Part shown: piece after piece, positions 26,201 through 35,800 of the stretch | How the letters are laid out: every line of letters starts with the position of its first letter | Numbering within the stretch: the stretch's first letter is position 1 | Notes under the pieces: generated by a model | Seen by the model: only the letters and a program-made list of their open reading frames with translations | Told to the model about the DNA's origin: nothing | The model's database searches: none | Origin: Pseudomonas sp. R28(2017) | Lineage (GTDB): Bacteria > Pseudomonadota > Gammaproteobacteria > Pseudomonadales > Pseudomonadaceae | DNA length: 64,000 nt | Direction: 5' to 3' | Assembly (NCBI RefSeq): GCF_002112505.1 | Contig: NZ_NEHW01000022.1 | Coordinates: 1 to 64,000 of the forward strand | Position numbers and translations under genes: made by a program

Positions 26201-26611
26201 CCCGAGTACATGGTGCCGCAGGCGTTCGTTGCGCTGGCTGCGCTGCCGTTGAGCCCCAATGGCAAGGTCGACCGCCGGGCGCTGCCGGCGCCGGGTGCCG
26301 ATGCGGTGATCTGCCGCGAGTACCAGGCGCCGCAGGGTGACCTGGAAACCGCGCTGGCGGCGATCTGGACCGAGGTGCTGAAGGTCGAGCAGGTGGGGCG
26401 TGAGGACAATTTCTTCGAGCTGGGCGGGCATTCGTTGCTGGCGGTGAGCCTGGTGGCGCGCATGCGCCAGGCCGGCTTGCATGTCGATGCCCGGACCTTG
26501 TTCAGCCAGCCGACGTTGGCGGGGCTGGCGGCCAGTGCCCGTCGGGAGCAGGTGGCGGTGGTGATACCGCAGACGACCATTCCGAGCTTGGGGAAACGGC
26601 GGCGGATTTGA
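20261..26611 (+). CDS. psoA: Putisolvin-type lipopeptide synthetase A (modules 1-2)
   Basis: This is a 2116-residue NRPS with order Cs-A-T-C-A-T. The starter C domain (residues about 8-440; HHLILDG at 140-146) would acylate the first residue with a fatty acid. A1 (about 463-935; YTSGSTGLPKG near 612) has the code DAWFLGNVVK, predicting Leu; its T domain Ser is residue 990. C2 (about 1078-1500) has a variant active site HHLVNDA (His1208). A2 (about 1517-2010) has the code DGWKFGVVDK, predicting Glu/Gln; T2 Ser is 2058. There is no epimerase or thioesterase. ATG 20261 is preferred over TTG 20177, because it has an AGGA and starts at the Cs domain. The product is Leu1-Glu2, the beginning of putisolvin. 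Confidence 0.9.
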   Translation: MPAAETFALTVAQRDIWLDQIGHGDSPLYNIGAYVELEGAVDVPRLCRALAHLVALHEGLRTVLVAPDGHGGVPRQYFADTLTVDLPEHDLRAAADPKAAAQALLDSCMQKPFVLGAGALWGTQLIRLGEQRYLFALQAHHLILDGWGVDLWFKRVADYYNLLGQGLPLPDSAPGYREFIEDDSQYQASARHGRDRDYWLGKYQQLPDALLAPRERGQVAGGEPSAALDLPFDSQLLARMSALGSELQASAFHVLLAAMHVCCTRTWQRDQWVVGVPVRNRASARFKSTLGLFTQVSALRMDFTRNPSFAELVRSIADALKQDFRHQRFALSELNRALGALREERPQLFELMVSYEEDGNALCFGEVCGHTVMTCNHHEPTPLSLHLRSNPHSGKARLHLVHNLAWFGKDEVAALAERLLHVLRQGLEQPGLSVADFDLVTADEQLQLQQWNQAAVSEGQQEQLIHRRIEAQARRRPEALAALHGGQRLSYGELNGRANRLAQRLIGLGAGPDQRVAVVAQRGLDTLVGLLAVLKAGAAYVPIDPAHPQERLAYLLEDSAPCVVLSHSRFSARLPAHGLPQIELDHGTWQAASAEAPVVAALAPANLAYVIYTSGSTGLPKGVMVEHRMLANLVDWHCDAFGLGPGRQQSSLAGFGFDAMAWEVWPALCSGATLHLAPVREGAEDIDALLSWWRAQPLDVSFLPTPVAEHAFAQGELHPTLQTLLVGGDRLRRLARERRYRVINNYGPTETTVVATSGEVHNGQALHIGGPVANTRLYVLDAQQRLLPPGAVGELYIAGHGVARGYLNRPELTAERFLDDPFSAHPGARMYRSGDLVRWRADGTLEYLGRNDDQVKIRGVRVELAEIEAALSSHAAVRESVVLLREGQLQAWYIAESAVTPRALLEHVRQRLPAALLPVAYVSLAGWPLTANGKLDRRALPAADEAAMVRREHEAPQGEIEQRLAVLWAELLQVERVGRQDHFFELGGHSLLAVQLIERLRQQGLQADVQVLFGQSTLASLAATVEVAEAAAVPANGVAPGCLRITPDMLRLAALDQPTIEQIVATVPGGAANVQEIYPLAPLQQGLLYHHVSEAQDPYQQQALFAFASCTQRQAFIEALQQVIERHDILRTSLAWEGLQQPQQVVWRQARLPVERWAAPTAGDLAAQVCKAFDPQRRPLDLRQAPMMAMVTTEDPGQGRWLGLLRFHHLVNDAVSLQVLLGELEALMRPRGEPLPAPVPYRNYVALSSNGERQARHERYFREQLAGIEPPAAIPGLGGIAVDEHDLHSHGATLDAALSERLRQQARRHGASLASLLHLAWAQVLGSLSGRDEVVLGTVLLGRTMAGNGADRALGMFINSLPLRVNLAAGPVSQALSETHARLASLLGHEDAALLLAQRCSGLPAGTSLFQGLINYRQGGLPQGEVLPGVTLLQASEVLSHGLVLSVDDLGDTLQLGLRAPRAIGAPRVLASLLSTLRQFADGMASPLTALCSVPDDELQRLLHRFNASEDRQSPLTRTLPALFEAQVQRTPLALALQADDAALDYYTLNAQANRLAHRLIALGVGVDARVAVCVERGVSMMVALLAVLKAGGAYVPLDPGYPAERLRFMLDDSAPTVLLVHSATLGLFDALAVPVFDLDRDDWQACSAQNPHVPGLGPSGLAYVMYTSGSTGTPKGVMIEHRGLCNLMHWGSQICPPQPGGALLQRAPFSFDGSVWELFWPLVAGLRLVLARPDGHRDPAYLVQLVQARQVTIMKFVPALLHQFLETPGVERCSSLTDLFCGGGELTLALLQRIRQCLPQVRVHNVYGPTEATVDSTAWTLRPHERLPGLAPPIGRPIANTRLYVLDAHDRPVPLGAVGQLHIGGVGVARGYLGLPALQAERFIASPFVEGDRLYRTGDLVRYRQDGELDFVGRNDFQVKLRGLRVELGEIEAALAAHPQVGQSVVLMREERLVAYFTCRDGKQTPALAVLRSHLLARMPEYMVPQAFVALAALPLSPNGKVDRRALPAPGADAVICREYQAPQGDLETALAAIWTEVLKVEQVGREDNFFELGGHSLLAVSLVARMRQAGLHVDARTLFSQPTLAGLAASARREQVAVVIPQTTIPSLGKRRRI

Positions 26612-26634
26612 GGGGTTCGCCTTGTAATTTTTGT

Positions 26635-26682
26635 CGCCGGTGAGATCGAGCGCCGCCCGCGCGGCGCTCGATCTCACCGGCG
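26635..26682. repeat. 22-bp-stem hairpin between psoA and psoB
   Basis: A perfect inverted repeat with 22-bp arms and a 4-nt loop (CCGC) lies 24 bp after the psoA stop. The core at 26650-26667 is identical to the reverse complement of 246-263 at the left edge, so it is a dispersed palindromic repeat. It lacks a T-run (GCCGAAAAAC follows), yet such a stem could attenuate or stabilise the psoA-psoB transcript. Confidence 0.8.
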
Positions 26683-26811
26683 CCGAAAAACTCAAGCCAG
26701 GATTTCCCCTGCCGCACACCCCTCTGTCCCCGCTTCCCATGTCAGACCACCCGGTCACGATCCTTTAGCGTGTCGACGATCTCCCCTCCAGGCAAAGCAG
26801 GATGCTTACCG

Positions 26812-29800
26812 ATGCTTTTCAGCGAACTGATGGCTGCTCTCTCCACCCATGCAATCCGACTCCAGCGTGAAGACCAGGACCTGATCGTCCTGGGCGACGA
26901 CGAAGCCCTGGACGACACCCTGTGGGAGGCGCTGTCACGGCACAAGCCGGCCCTGCTGGAAATGCTCGCCGAGCGCGATGACGACTGGCTCAGCCCGGCG
27001 TTCCGCATCACCCCCGACATGCTGCCGCTGGTGCAACTCGAGCAGCAGGCCATCGATCGTATAGTGGCCAGCGTGCCAGGCGGTGCTGCCAACGTGCAGG
27101 ACATCTACCCGCTGGCACCGCTGCAGCAAGGCATGCTCTACCAGCACCTTTCAGCCGCCGACGGTGACCCGTACCTGGCCCAGGTGCAGCTGCGCTTTGC
27201 CAGCCAGGCACACCTCGAAGCCTTCGCCCAGGCGCTGCAATGGGTGATCCAGCGCCACGACATCCTGCGCACCGCGCTGCACTGGGAATACCTCGATGAG
27301 CCCGTGCAGGTGGTCTGGCGCGAAGCCGCCCTGGTCCGTGACGCCATCGAGGTCGACGGCGACGATGCCCTGGCCCGGCTGTGCGCACGTTTCGATCCGC
27401 GTCACTACCGCCTGGACCTGCGCCAGGCGCCGCTGATGCAACTGATGCACGCCCGTGGCGAGGGCGAGCAGTGGGTGGCCTTGCTGATGTTCCACCACGT
27501 GGTCATGGACCATACCGCACTGGACATCGTACGCCGCGAAATCCAGGCGCACCTGGCCGGCGAGACGGCGCAGCTGGCGGCGCCGATGCCGTTTCGCAAC
27601 GTGCTGGCTGCAGCGCGCCAGGCGCTGGACGAACAGGCCCACGAGCGCTTCTTCCGCGAAATGCTCGACGACATCGACGAGCCGACCCTGGCCTTCGGCT
27701 TGCAGGACAAAGGCCAGCAGCCACTGGAGCAGGCGCGCCTGACCCTGGCGCCCGAGCTGAGCCTGCGCCTGCGCCGCCAGGCCCGCCAGCTTGGCGTGAG
27801 CCCGGCCAGTGTCCTGCACCTGGGCTTCGCCCGCCTGCTCGGGCAACTGTCTGCACGCCAGGCCGTGGTGTTCGGCAGTGTGCTGCTGGGGCGCATGACC
27901 ACGGGTGAGGGCGGTGAGCAGGCGCTGGGCATGTTCATCAATACCTTGCCGCTGCGCATCGACCTGGGCCGGCACAGCGTGCGCGAGGCGCTGCTGACCA
28001 CGCACAAACGTCTCAGCGCCTTGCTCGGCCATGAGCAGGCCTCGCTGGCCCTGGCCCAGCGCTGCAGCGGTGTGGCCGCCCCGGCGCCGCTGTTCAACAG
28101 CATGCTCAACTACCGCCACAGCGCTGCCGGCGATGCCGCCGAGATCATCCCGGTGGCGCCGGGCATCGATATCGTCGGCGCCGAAGAACGCACCGACTAC
28201 CCGCTGACCGTGAGCGTCGATGACCTTGGCGATGACCTGCGCCTGACCGTGCAAAGCCTGCCGCAGTGGGGCGCTGGACGTTTGTCCGGGCAGTTCGAGC
28301 AGGTACTGGCGAGCCTGGTCGACGCCCTTGAACAGGCCCCTGAAACACCCCTGCAAGGGCTGGCGGTGCTGCCCCAGGCGGAGCGCGAGCAGGTACTGGA
28401 GCAGTTCAACCGCACCACCCAGGCTTATCCGCAAGGGGTGACCGTACACGCCCGGGTCGAAGCCCAGGCCGCCCGTTCACCCGAGGCATGCGCGCTGCTG
28501 CAGGATGACGTGGCACTGAGCTACGGCGAACTGAACCGACGCGCCAACCAGCTGGCACACCGATTGATCGAGCAAGGGGTCAAGGTGGGTGACCGGGTTG
28601 CCCTGTGCCTGCCACGCAGCCCGGAACGCCTGGTCGGCTTGCTGGCGGTGCTCAAGGCCGGGGCTGCCTATGTGCCGGTGGACCCGGCCTATCCGGCTGA
28701 GCGTATCGCCTATCTGCTGCAGGACAGCCAGCCGGCGCTGGTACTGGCGAGCACCGTGATCGAGGGCTTGCCGCCCATGGCGCGCCTTGACCTGGACCAG
28801 GCTGGCGCCTTTGCCGCGAACAGCGAAAACCCTGAACTGCCCGGCCTCGATGCGCAGCAGCTGGCCTACCTGGTCTACACCTCCGGCTCCACCGGCCAGC
28901 CCAAGGGCGTGATGATCGAGCACCAGACCCTGGCCAACCTGGTGCACTGGCACTGCCAGGCGTTCGAGCTGGGTGCCGGTTCGCACAGCGCCAGCGTCGC
29001 CGGTTTCGGCTTCGATGCGATGGCCTGGGAAGTCTGGCCAACCCTGTGCGCGGGCGCCACGCTGCACTTGCCGCCGGCACACATCGGTAACCAACACGTC
29101 GACGAGTTGCTCGACTGGTGGCTGGCGCAGCCGCTGCAGGTCAGCTTCCTGCCGACCCCGGTGGCCGAGCAGGCCCTGCGCCGTGACCAGCAGCACCCGA
29201 CCTTGCGCACGCTGCTGGTCGGTGGCGACCGCCTGCGCCAGTTCGAGCGCGATCCGGGCTTTGCCCTGGTCAACAACTACGGCCCGACCGAGACCACGGT
29301 AGTGGCCACCTCCGGCCAGGTCGTCGCCAAAGGTGCACTGCACATCGGCCAGCCGATCACCAACACCCGCGTGTATGTGCTCGACGAAGGCCTGCAACCG
29401 GTGCCGGTCGGCGTGCGGGGTGAGCTCTTCATCGGCGGGGCGCAGGTCGCACGCGGCTATTTCAACCGCCCTGAACTCACCGCAGAGCGCTTCCTCGACG
29501 ACCCCTTCAACCCCGGCGGCCGGATGTACCGCAGCGGCGACCTGGTGCGCTGGAACGCCGACGGCACCCTCGATTATCTGGGCCGCAACGATGACCAGGT
29601 GAAGGTCCGCGGCGTGCGCGTGGAGCTGGGCGAGATCGAAGCGGCCCTGGCGGCCCGGCCGGGGGTCGATGACGCCGTGGTGCTGGTGCGCGAAGGGCGC
29701 CTGCTGGCCTGGTACACCGAGACCGCGCCGGTCGACCCTGAACAATTGCGTCAGGCGCTGCAGGCCAGCCTGCCGGCACACATGGTGCCGTGGGCGTTGA

Positions 29801-32800
29801 TCCGCCTGGATGAACTGCCGCTCACTGGCCACGGCAAGCTCGACCGCCGAGCGCTGCCCGACCCGGACGGCGCCTTGCTGTCGAGGCAGGCCTATGCAGC
29901 GCCGCAAGGCGAGACCGAGGCTGCCATGGCGGCGATCTGGGCCGAGGTGCTGGGCGTGGAGCGGGTAGGGCGGCACGACAACTTCTTCGAGCTGGGCGGC
30001 CACTCGCTGCTGGCGGTGACCCTGGTCGAGCGCCTGCGCAAGGCCGGCCTGGTCATCGACGTGCGCGTGCTGTTTGCCCAGCCCACCGTGGCCGCTTTGG
30101 CCAGCGCGCCGGCGATCGGCGCGCCGGCCCAGGTCCCGGCCAACCGTGTGCCGCAGGGCACTGAGCGTATCACCCCGGCCATGCTCAGCCTGGTCGAGCT
30201 GGACCAGGCCAGCATCGATGCCATCGTTGCCACGGTGCCGTGCGGTGCCGCCAACGTGCAGGAGATTTACCCGCTGGCGCCGTTGCAGGAAGGCATCCTC
30301 TACCATCACCTGAGCGCCGAACAGGGCGACCCCTACCTGCTGCAGACGCGCCTGGCCTTCGACAGCGTCGAGCGCCTGCTGGCCTGGGCCGGCGCCTTGC
30401 AGCAGGTCATCGACCGCCACGACATCCTGCGCACCGCCGTGCACTGGCAGGGGCTGGCGCAGCCGTTGCAGGTGGTATGGCGTGCCGCCGAACTGGCCGT
30501 GTGCGAGGTCGACGACCTGGCCGATGAGCCGGGTGTTTCGCGTATCGAGCAATTGCACGCGCGGTTCGATGCGCGCCATCACCGGCTGGACCTGGGCCAG
30601 GCACCGCTGACCCGCCTGTATTACAGCCTCGACCCCGCCAACCATCAGGTGGTGGCGATCCTGCTGTTCCATCACCTGACCCTCGACCACACCGCCATGG
30701 ATGTGGTCGCCCGGGAAATGCGCGCCCTGCTTTTCGGCCAGGGCCAATCCCTGCCGGCGGCGGTGCCTTACCGCAACTACGTGGCCCAGGCGCGCCTGGC
30801 CGACCCGGCTGGCCAAGCGGCATTTTTCCGCGAGATGCTCGCGGATGTCGACGAGCCGACCTTGCCATTGGGCTTTGCCGACGTGCAGGGCGACGGGCGC
30901 AATATCGAGAGTGCCTTCATGGCGCTGGATGCCGGCCTCAGCCTGCGCCTGCGCAGCCAGGCGCGGGAGCTGGGGGTCAGCGCCGCCAGCCTGATGCACC
31001 TGGCCTGGGCGCGGGTGCTGGGGGTGCTGGCCAACCGTACCGACGTGGTGTTCGGCACGGTGCTGATGGGCCGGCTGCAAGGGGGTGAAGGCGCTGATCG
31101 CGCGCTGGGCATGTTCATCAACACCTTGCCGCTGCGGGTCGACACCGGTGCCGGCGCGCACGCCGCAGTACGGGCTACCCACCGCAGCCTGTCGGCACTG
31201 CTCGGCCACGAACACGCCCCCTTGGCCCTGGCCCAGCGCTGCAGCGGCGTGGCCGCTTCGCTGCCACTGTTCAGCGCCTTGCTCAACTACCGCCACAGCG
31301 CCGCCGATGCACCACGCGAAGGCGAGGGCATCTGGGAGGGCGTGCGTTTGCTCGGTGGCGAGGAGCGCAGCAACTACCCGCTGACCTTGAGCGTCAACGA
31401 CCTTGGCGAGGGTTTCAGCCTCAGTGTGCTGGCTGTCGAAGGCATCGGTGCCGCCCGTGTCACCGGGTGGATGGCCAACACGCTGGCGCAGCTGCTGCAG
31501 GCGCTGGAGTCTGGGCAGGAGGCTGCGGTCGATCGCCTGCCGATGCTCGATGAGCAGGCACGCCAGCAGTTGCTTGGCAGCTTCAATGCCACGGCGCAGG
31601 CGTATCCGCAAGGGCAGACCATCAGCGCCCTGATCGAGGCCCAGGCCGCGCGCGCGCCCGAGGCGTGCGCCGTGAGCCAGGGCGAGCAGGCGCTGAGCTA
31701 TGGCGAACTCAACCGGCGCGCCAACCGCCTGGCCCACCGCCTGATCGAACTTGGTGTGCAGTGCGGCGACCGGGTCGCCCTGTGCCTGCCGCGCAGCATC
31801 GAGCGGCTGATCGGCTTGCTGGCCGTGCTCAAGACCGGCGCTGCCTATGTGCCGGTGGACCCGAACTACCCGCCAGCGCGCATCGCCTACCTGCTGGCCG
31901 ACAGTTCGCCCGCGCTGCTGGTGGCCGACTCGACCGTGGCTGACTTGCCAGGTGAGCTGCCCCGGCTGGACCTCGACCTGCCAGGCAGCTGGCATGCCAG
32001 CGAACGCAACCCTGAAGTGGCCGGGCACGATGCTCATCAGCTGGCCTACGTGGTCTACACCTCCGGCTCCACCGGCCAACCCAAGGGCGTGATGGTCGAG
32101 CACCGGACCCTGGCCAACCTGGTGCATTGGCACTGCCAGGCCTTCGCGCTGGGCGCTGGCGAACGCACTTCCAGCGTTGCCGGCTTTGGTTTCGATGCCA
32201 TGGCCTGGGAGGTCTGGCCGGCGTTGTGCGCCGGTGCCGCGCTGCACCTGCCGCCGTCGCACATCGGCAACGAGCACGTCGAGGAACTGCTCGACTGGTG
32301 GCTGGAGCAGCCGCTGAAGGTCAGTTTCCTGCCGACCCCGGTCGCCGAACAGGCGCTGCGCCGCGAACGCCAGCACCCGACCTTGCGTACCCTGCTGATC
32401 GGTGGCGACCGCCTGCGCCAGTTCGACCGCGACCCAGGCTTCGAGCTGGTCAACAACTACGGGCCGACCGAAACCACCGTGGTCGCCACGTCCGGCAGGG
32501 TGCTGCCCGGCGGCGCGCTGCACATCGGCCAGCCAGTCGCCAACACCCGCGTCTACGTGCTCGATGAGCGTCGCCAGCCAGTACCGGTGGGGGTGACCGG
32601 CGAGTTGTACATCGGTGGCGGCCAGGTTGCCCGCGGCTATTTCAACCGCCCGCAACTGACCGAGGAGCGCTTCCTGGCCGACCCGTTCAGTCGCCTGCCG
32701 GGTGCACGCATGTATCGCAGTGGCGACCTGGTGCGCTGGAACGCCGACGGCACCCTCGACTACCTAGGCCGCAACGATGACCAGGTGAAGATCCGCGGCA

Positions 32801-35800
32801 TGCGCGTCGAACTGGGCGAGGTCGAAGCGGCCCTGGCGGCCCAACCCGGTATCGAGCATGCCGTGGTACTGGTGCGCGGTGAGCGCCTGCTGGCCTGGTT
32901 TACCGAAACCGCGCCGGTCGACCTCGCTGCGCTGCGCCAGGCGCTGCAAGCCAGCCTGCCAGCGCACATGCTGCCCCATGCGTTCATGCGCCTGGCGCAG
33001 CTGCCGCTCACCAGCCACGGCAAGCTGGACCGCCGCGCACTGCCCGAGCCGGACTGGGCAGAGCAAGGCCATGTCGAGCCCCTGGGTGAAACCGAAACCC
33101 GCATGGCCGCGCTCTGGGCCGAGGTACTGGGCGTCGAGCGGGTAGGGCGACACGACAACTTCTTCGAGCTGGGCGGCCACTCGCTGCTGGCCGTGACGCT
33201 GATCGAGCGCCTGCGCCAGCAAGGCCTGAACACCGACGTGCGGGTGCTGTTCAGCCAGCCCACGGTGGCGGCACTGGCTGCGGCGCTGGGCAAGGGCCGC
33301 CAGGTGGTGGTACCGGAGAATCGCATCCCGGCCGGCTGCAGCCAGATCACCCCGGACCTGCTGCCCCTGCTTGACCTGGACCCGGCCAGTATCGCGCGCA
33401 TCGTCGCCACGGTGCCGGGTGGTGCCGCCAACGTGCAGGACATCTACCCGCTGGCCCCGCTGCAGGAAGGCATCCTCTATCACCACCTCAGTGCCAACGG
33501 CGCCGACCCGTACCTGCTGCAGTGGCGTGTCGCCTTCGACAGCCTGGCACGGCTGCAAGCCTTCGCCGGTGCCCTGGACAAGGTCATCGCCCGCCACGAT
33601 GTGCTGCGCACCGCAGTACTCTGGGATGGCCTGCTGCAACCTGTGCAAGTGGTCTGGCGCAGCGCGCCAAGCGTTATCGGCGCCGGCTCGGCGGCCATCA
33701 GGCTGGATCAGGCCCCGTTGATCCGCCTGCTGTACAGCACGTCCGAGGGCGCCATCGAAGCGACCTTGCAGTTCCACCACATCGCCCTCGACCACACCGC
33801 GATGAAAGGGGTGCTGGACGAAATCCGCGACCACCTGTGCGGCCGGCAGCCGACCCGGCCGCCGGTGCCTTACCGCAACTACGTGGCCCAGGCACGCCTG
33901 GCCATCAGCGAAGCCGAGCACGAAGCCTTCTTCCGCGCCGAACTCGGCGACATCGACGAGCCCACCTTGCCATACGGCCTGGCCGACCTGCACGGCCAGG
34001 CCAGCTGCTTTGACCTGGCCACGGTGCAACTGGAAAGCCAGCAGTACCAGCGCCTGCGTCAACAGGCCCGGCAACTGGGCGTGAGTGCCGCCAGCCTGCT
34101 GCACCTGGCCTGGGCGCGGCTGGTCTCGGCCACCAGTGGCAGGGACAGTGTGGTGTTCGGCACCGTGCTGCTCGGCCGCCTGCAGGGCGGGGCTGGCGCC
34201 GATCACGGCCTGGGCATGTTCATCAACACCCTGCCGCTGCGCCTGGACCTCGATGGCCTTGGCGTGCGTGACGGCGTGCGCCGGGCCCATGAGCGCCTGA
34301 GCGCGCTGCTGGTGCATGAGCACGCTTCGCTGGCCCTGGCCCAGCGTTGCAGTGGCGTGGCCGCGCCCACGCCATTGTTCAGCGCCATGCTCAACTACCG
34401 CCATGGTGCCAGCGCCAGCGAACAGCAGGCGCAACGCGAAGCCCTGGAAGGCATCCAGGCGCTGCCCAGCGGCGGCCATGGCAACTACCCCCTGAGCATC
34501 AACGTCGATGACCTCGGCGACGGCCTGCGCATGACTACCCAGGTTACGGCGCAGGTCGGTGCGCAGCGCGTCTGCGATCAACTGCTGCAGGTGCTGGTCG
34601 GCCTGCTCGATGCGCTGGAACAACAGCCGCAGCTGCCGGTGCAGCAGTTGCCCGTATTGACGCCTCGGGAGCGCCGGCAACTGCTGGTCGAGGCCAACGC
34701 CACCGGGCACCCGCACGATCTGCAGCAGCCGCTGCACAGCCTGTTCGAGGCCCAGGTCAGGCTCACGCCCGATGCCCCGGCGCTGGTGGCTGAAGAGGGT
34801 GAGCTCAGTTACCGCCAGCTCGACGAGCAGGCCAACCGCCTGGCCCATCACCTGATCGCCCTCGGGGTAAAACCCGACGACCGCGTGGCGGTGTGCGTCG
34901 AGCGTGGGCTGTCGCTGGTGGTCGGCCTGCTGGCCATTCTCAAGGCTGGCGGCGCCTATGTGCCGGTCGACCCGAGCTACCCGGCCGAGCGCATCCGCCA
35001 CATGCTGGACGACAGCGCGCCCCAGGCACTGCTGGTGCACGCTGCCACCCGCGAGCTGGCGAAGCACGCGGTGCAGGTCGACCTTGACCGGCCACGTTGG
35101 AACCGCCGGCCAATCAGCAAGCCGCACGTGGCAGGCCTGACCGCGCAGCACCTTGCCTACGTGATCTATACCTCCGGCTCCACCGGCGTGCCGAAAGGCG
35201 TGATGGTCGAGCACCGCAACGTGGTCAACCTGGTGCACTGGAGCCGGCGCCTGTGCGTCGGCGCCCGCAGCGTGCTGCACAAGACCCCGACCAGTTTCGA
35301 TGCCTCGGTGTGGGAGCTGTTCTGGCCACTGTGCAGCGGCCTGCGCCTGGTGCTGGCGCGCCCGGATGGCCACCGCGATGGGCAGTACCTCGCGCAATTG
35401 ATCCAGCACCAGCAGGTGAACGTGGTACAGTTCGTGCCAGCCTTGCTGCAGCAGTTCCTGGAGCAGGCCCAGAGCGCCGACTGTACCAGCCTGAGCGACA
35501 TCGTCTGTGGCGGCGGCGAGCTGACCGAAGCGCTGGCGGCCCTGGTGCGCCAGCGCTTGCCCGGCGTGCGCCTGCATAACGTCTATGGCCCCACCGAAAC
35601 CACCGTCGACTGCAGCGCCTGGACGCTGCAGCCCGATGCTGCGCTGCCGGGCGGCACCCTGCCGATTGGCCGGCCGATCGACAACACTGCGCTGTATGTG
35701 CTCGATAACCGCGACCAGCCGGTGCCGTGGGGCGTGGCCGGCCACCTGCACATCGGTGGCGCCGGCGTGACCCGTGGCTACCTGGGCCTGCCCCAGCAGC

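Noticed and set aside
20876..26758. Long antisense open frame opposite psoA (1960 codons)
   Set aside because: It mirrors the psoA coding frame, has no recognisable domain and no ribosome-binding site; long antisense frames are expected opposite GC-rich NRPS genes.
28477..32655. Long minus-strand open frame inside psoB (and similar ones at 32764-36642, 41734-44961, 51303-55430)
   Set aside because: They repeat with every module and follow the third-position GC bias of the sense strand, so they are shadows.
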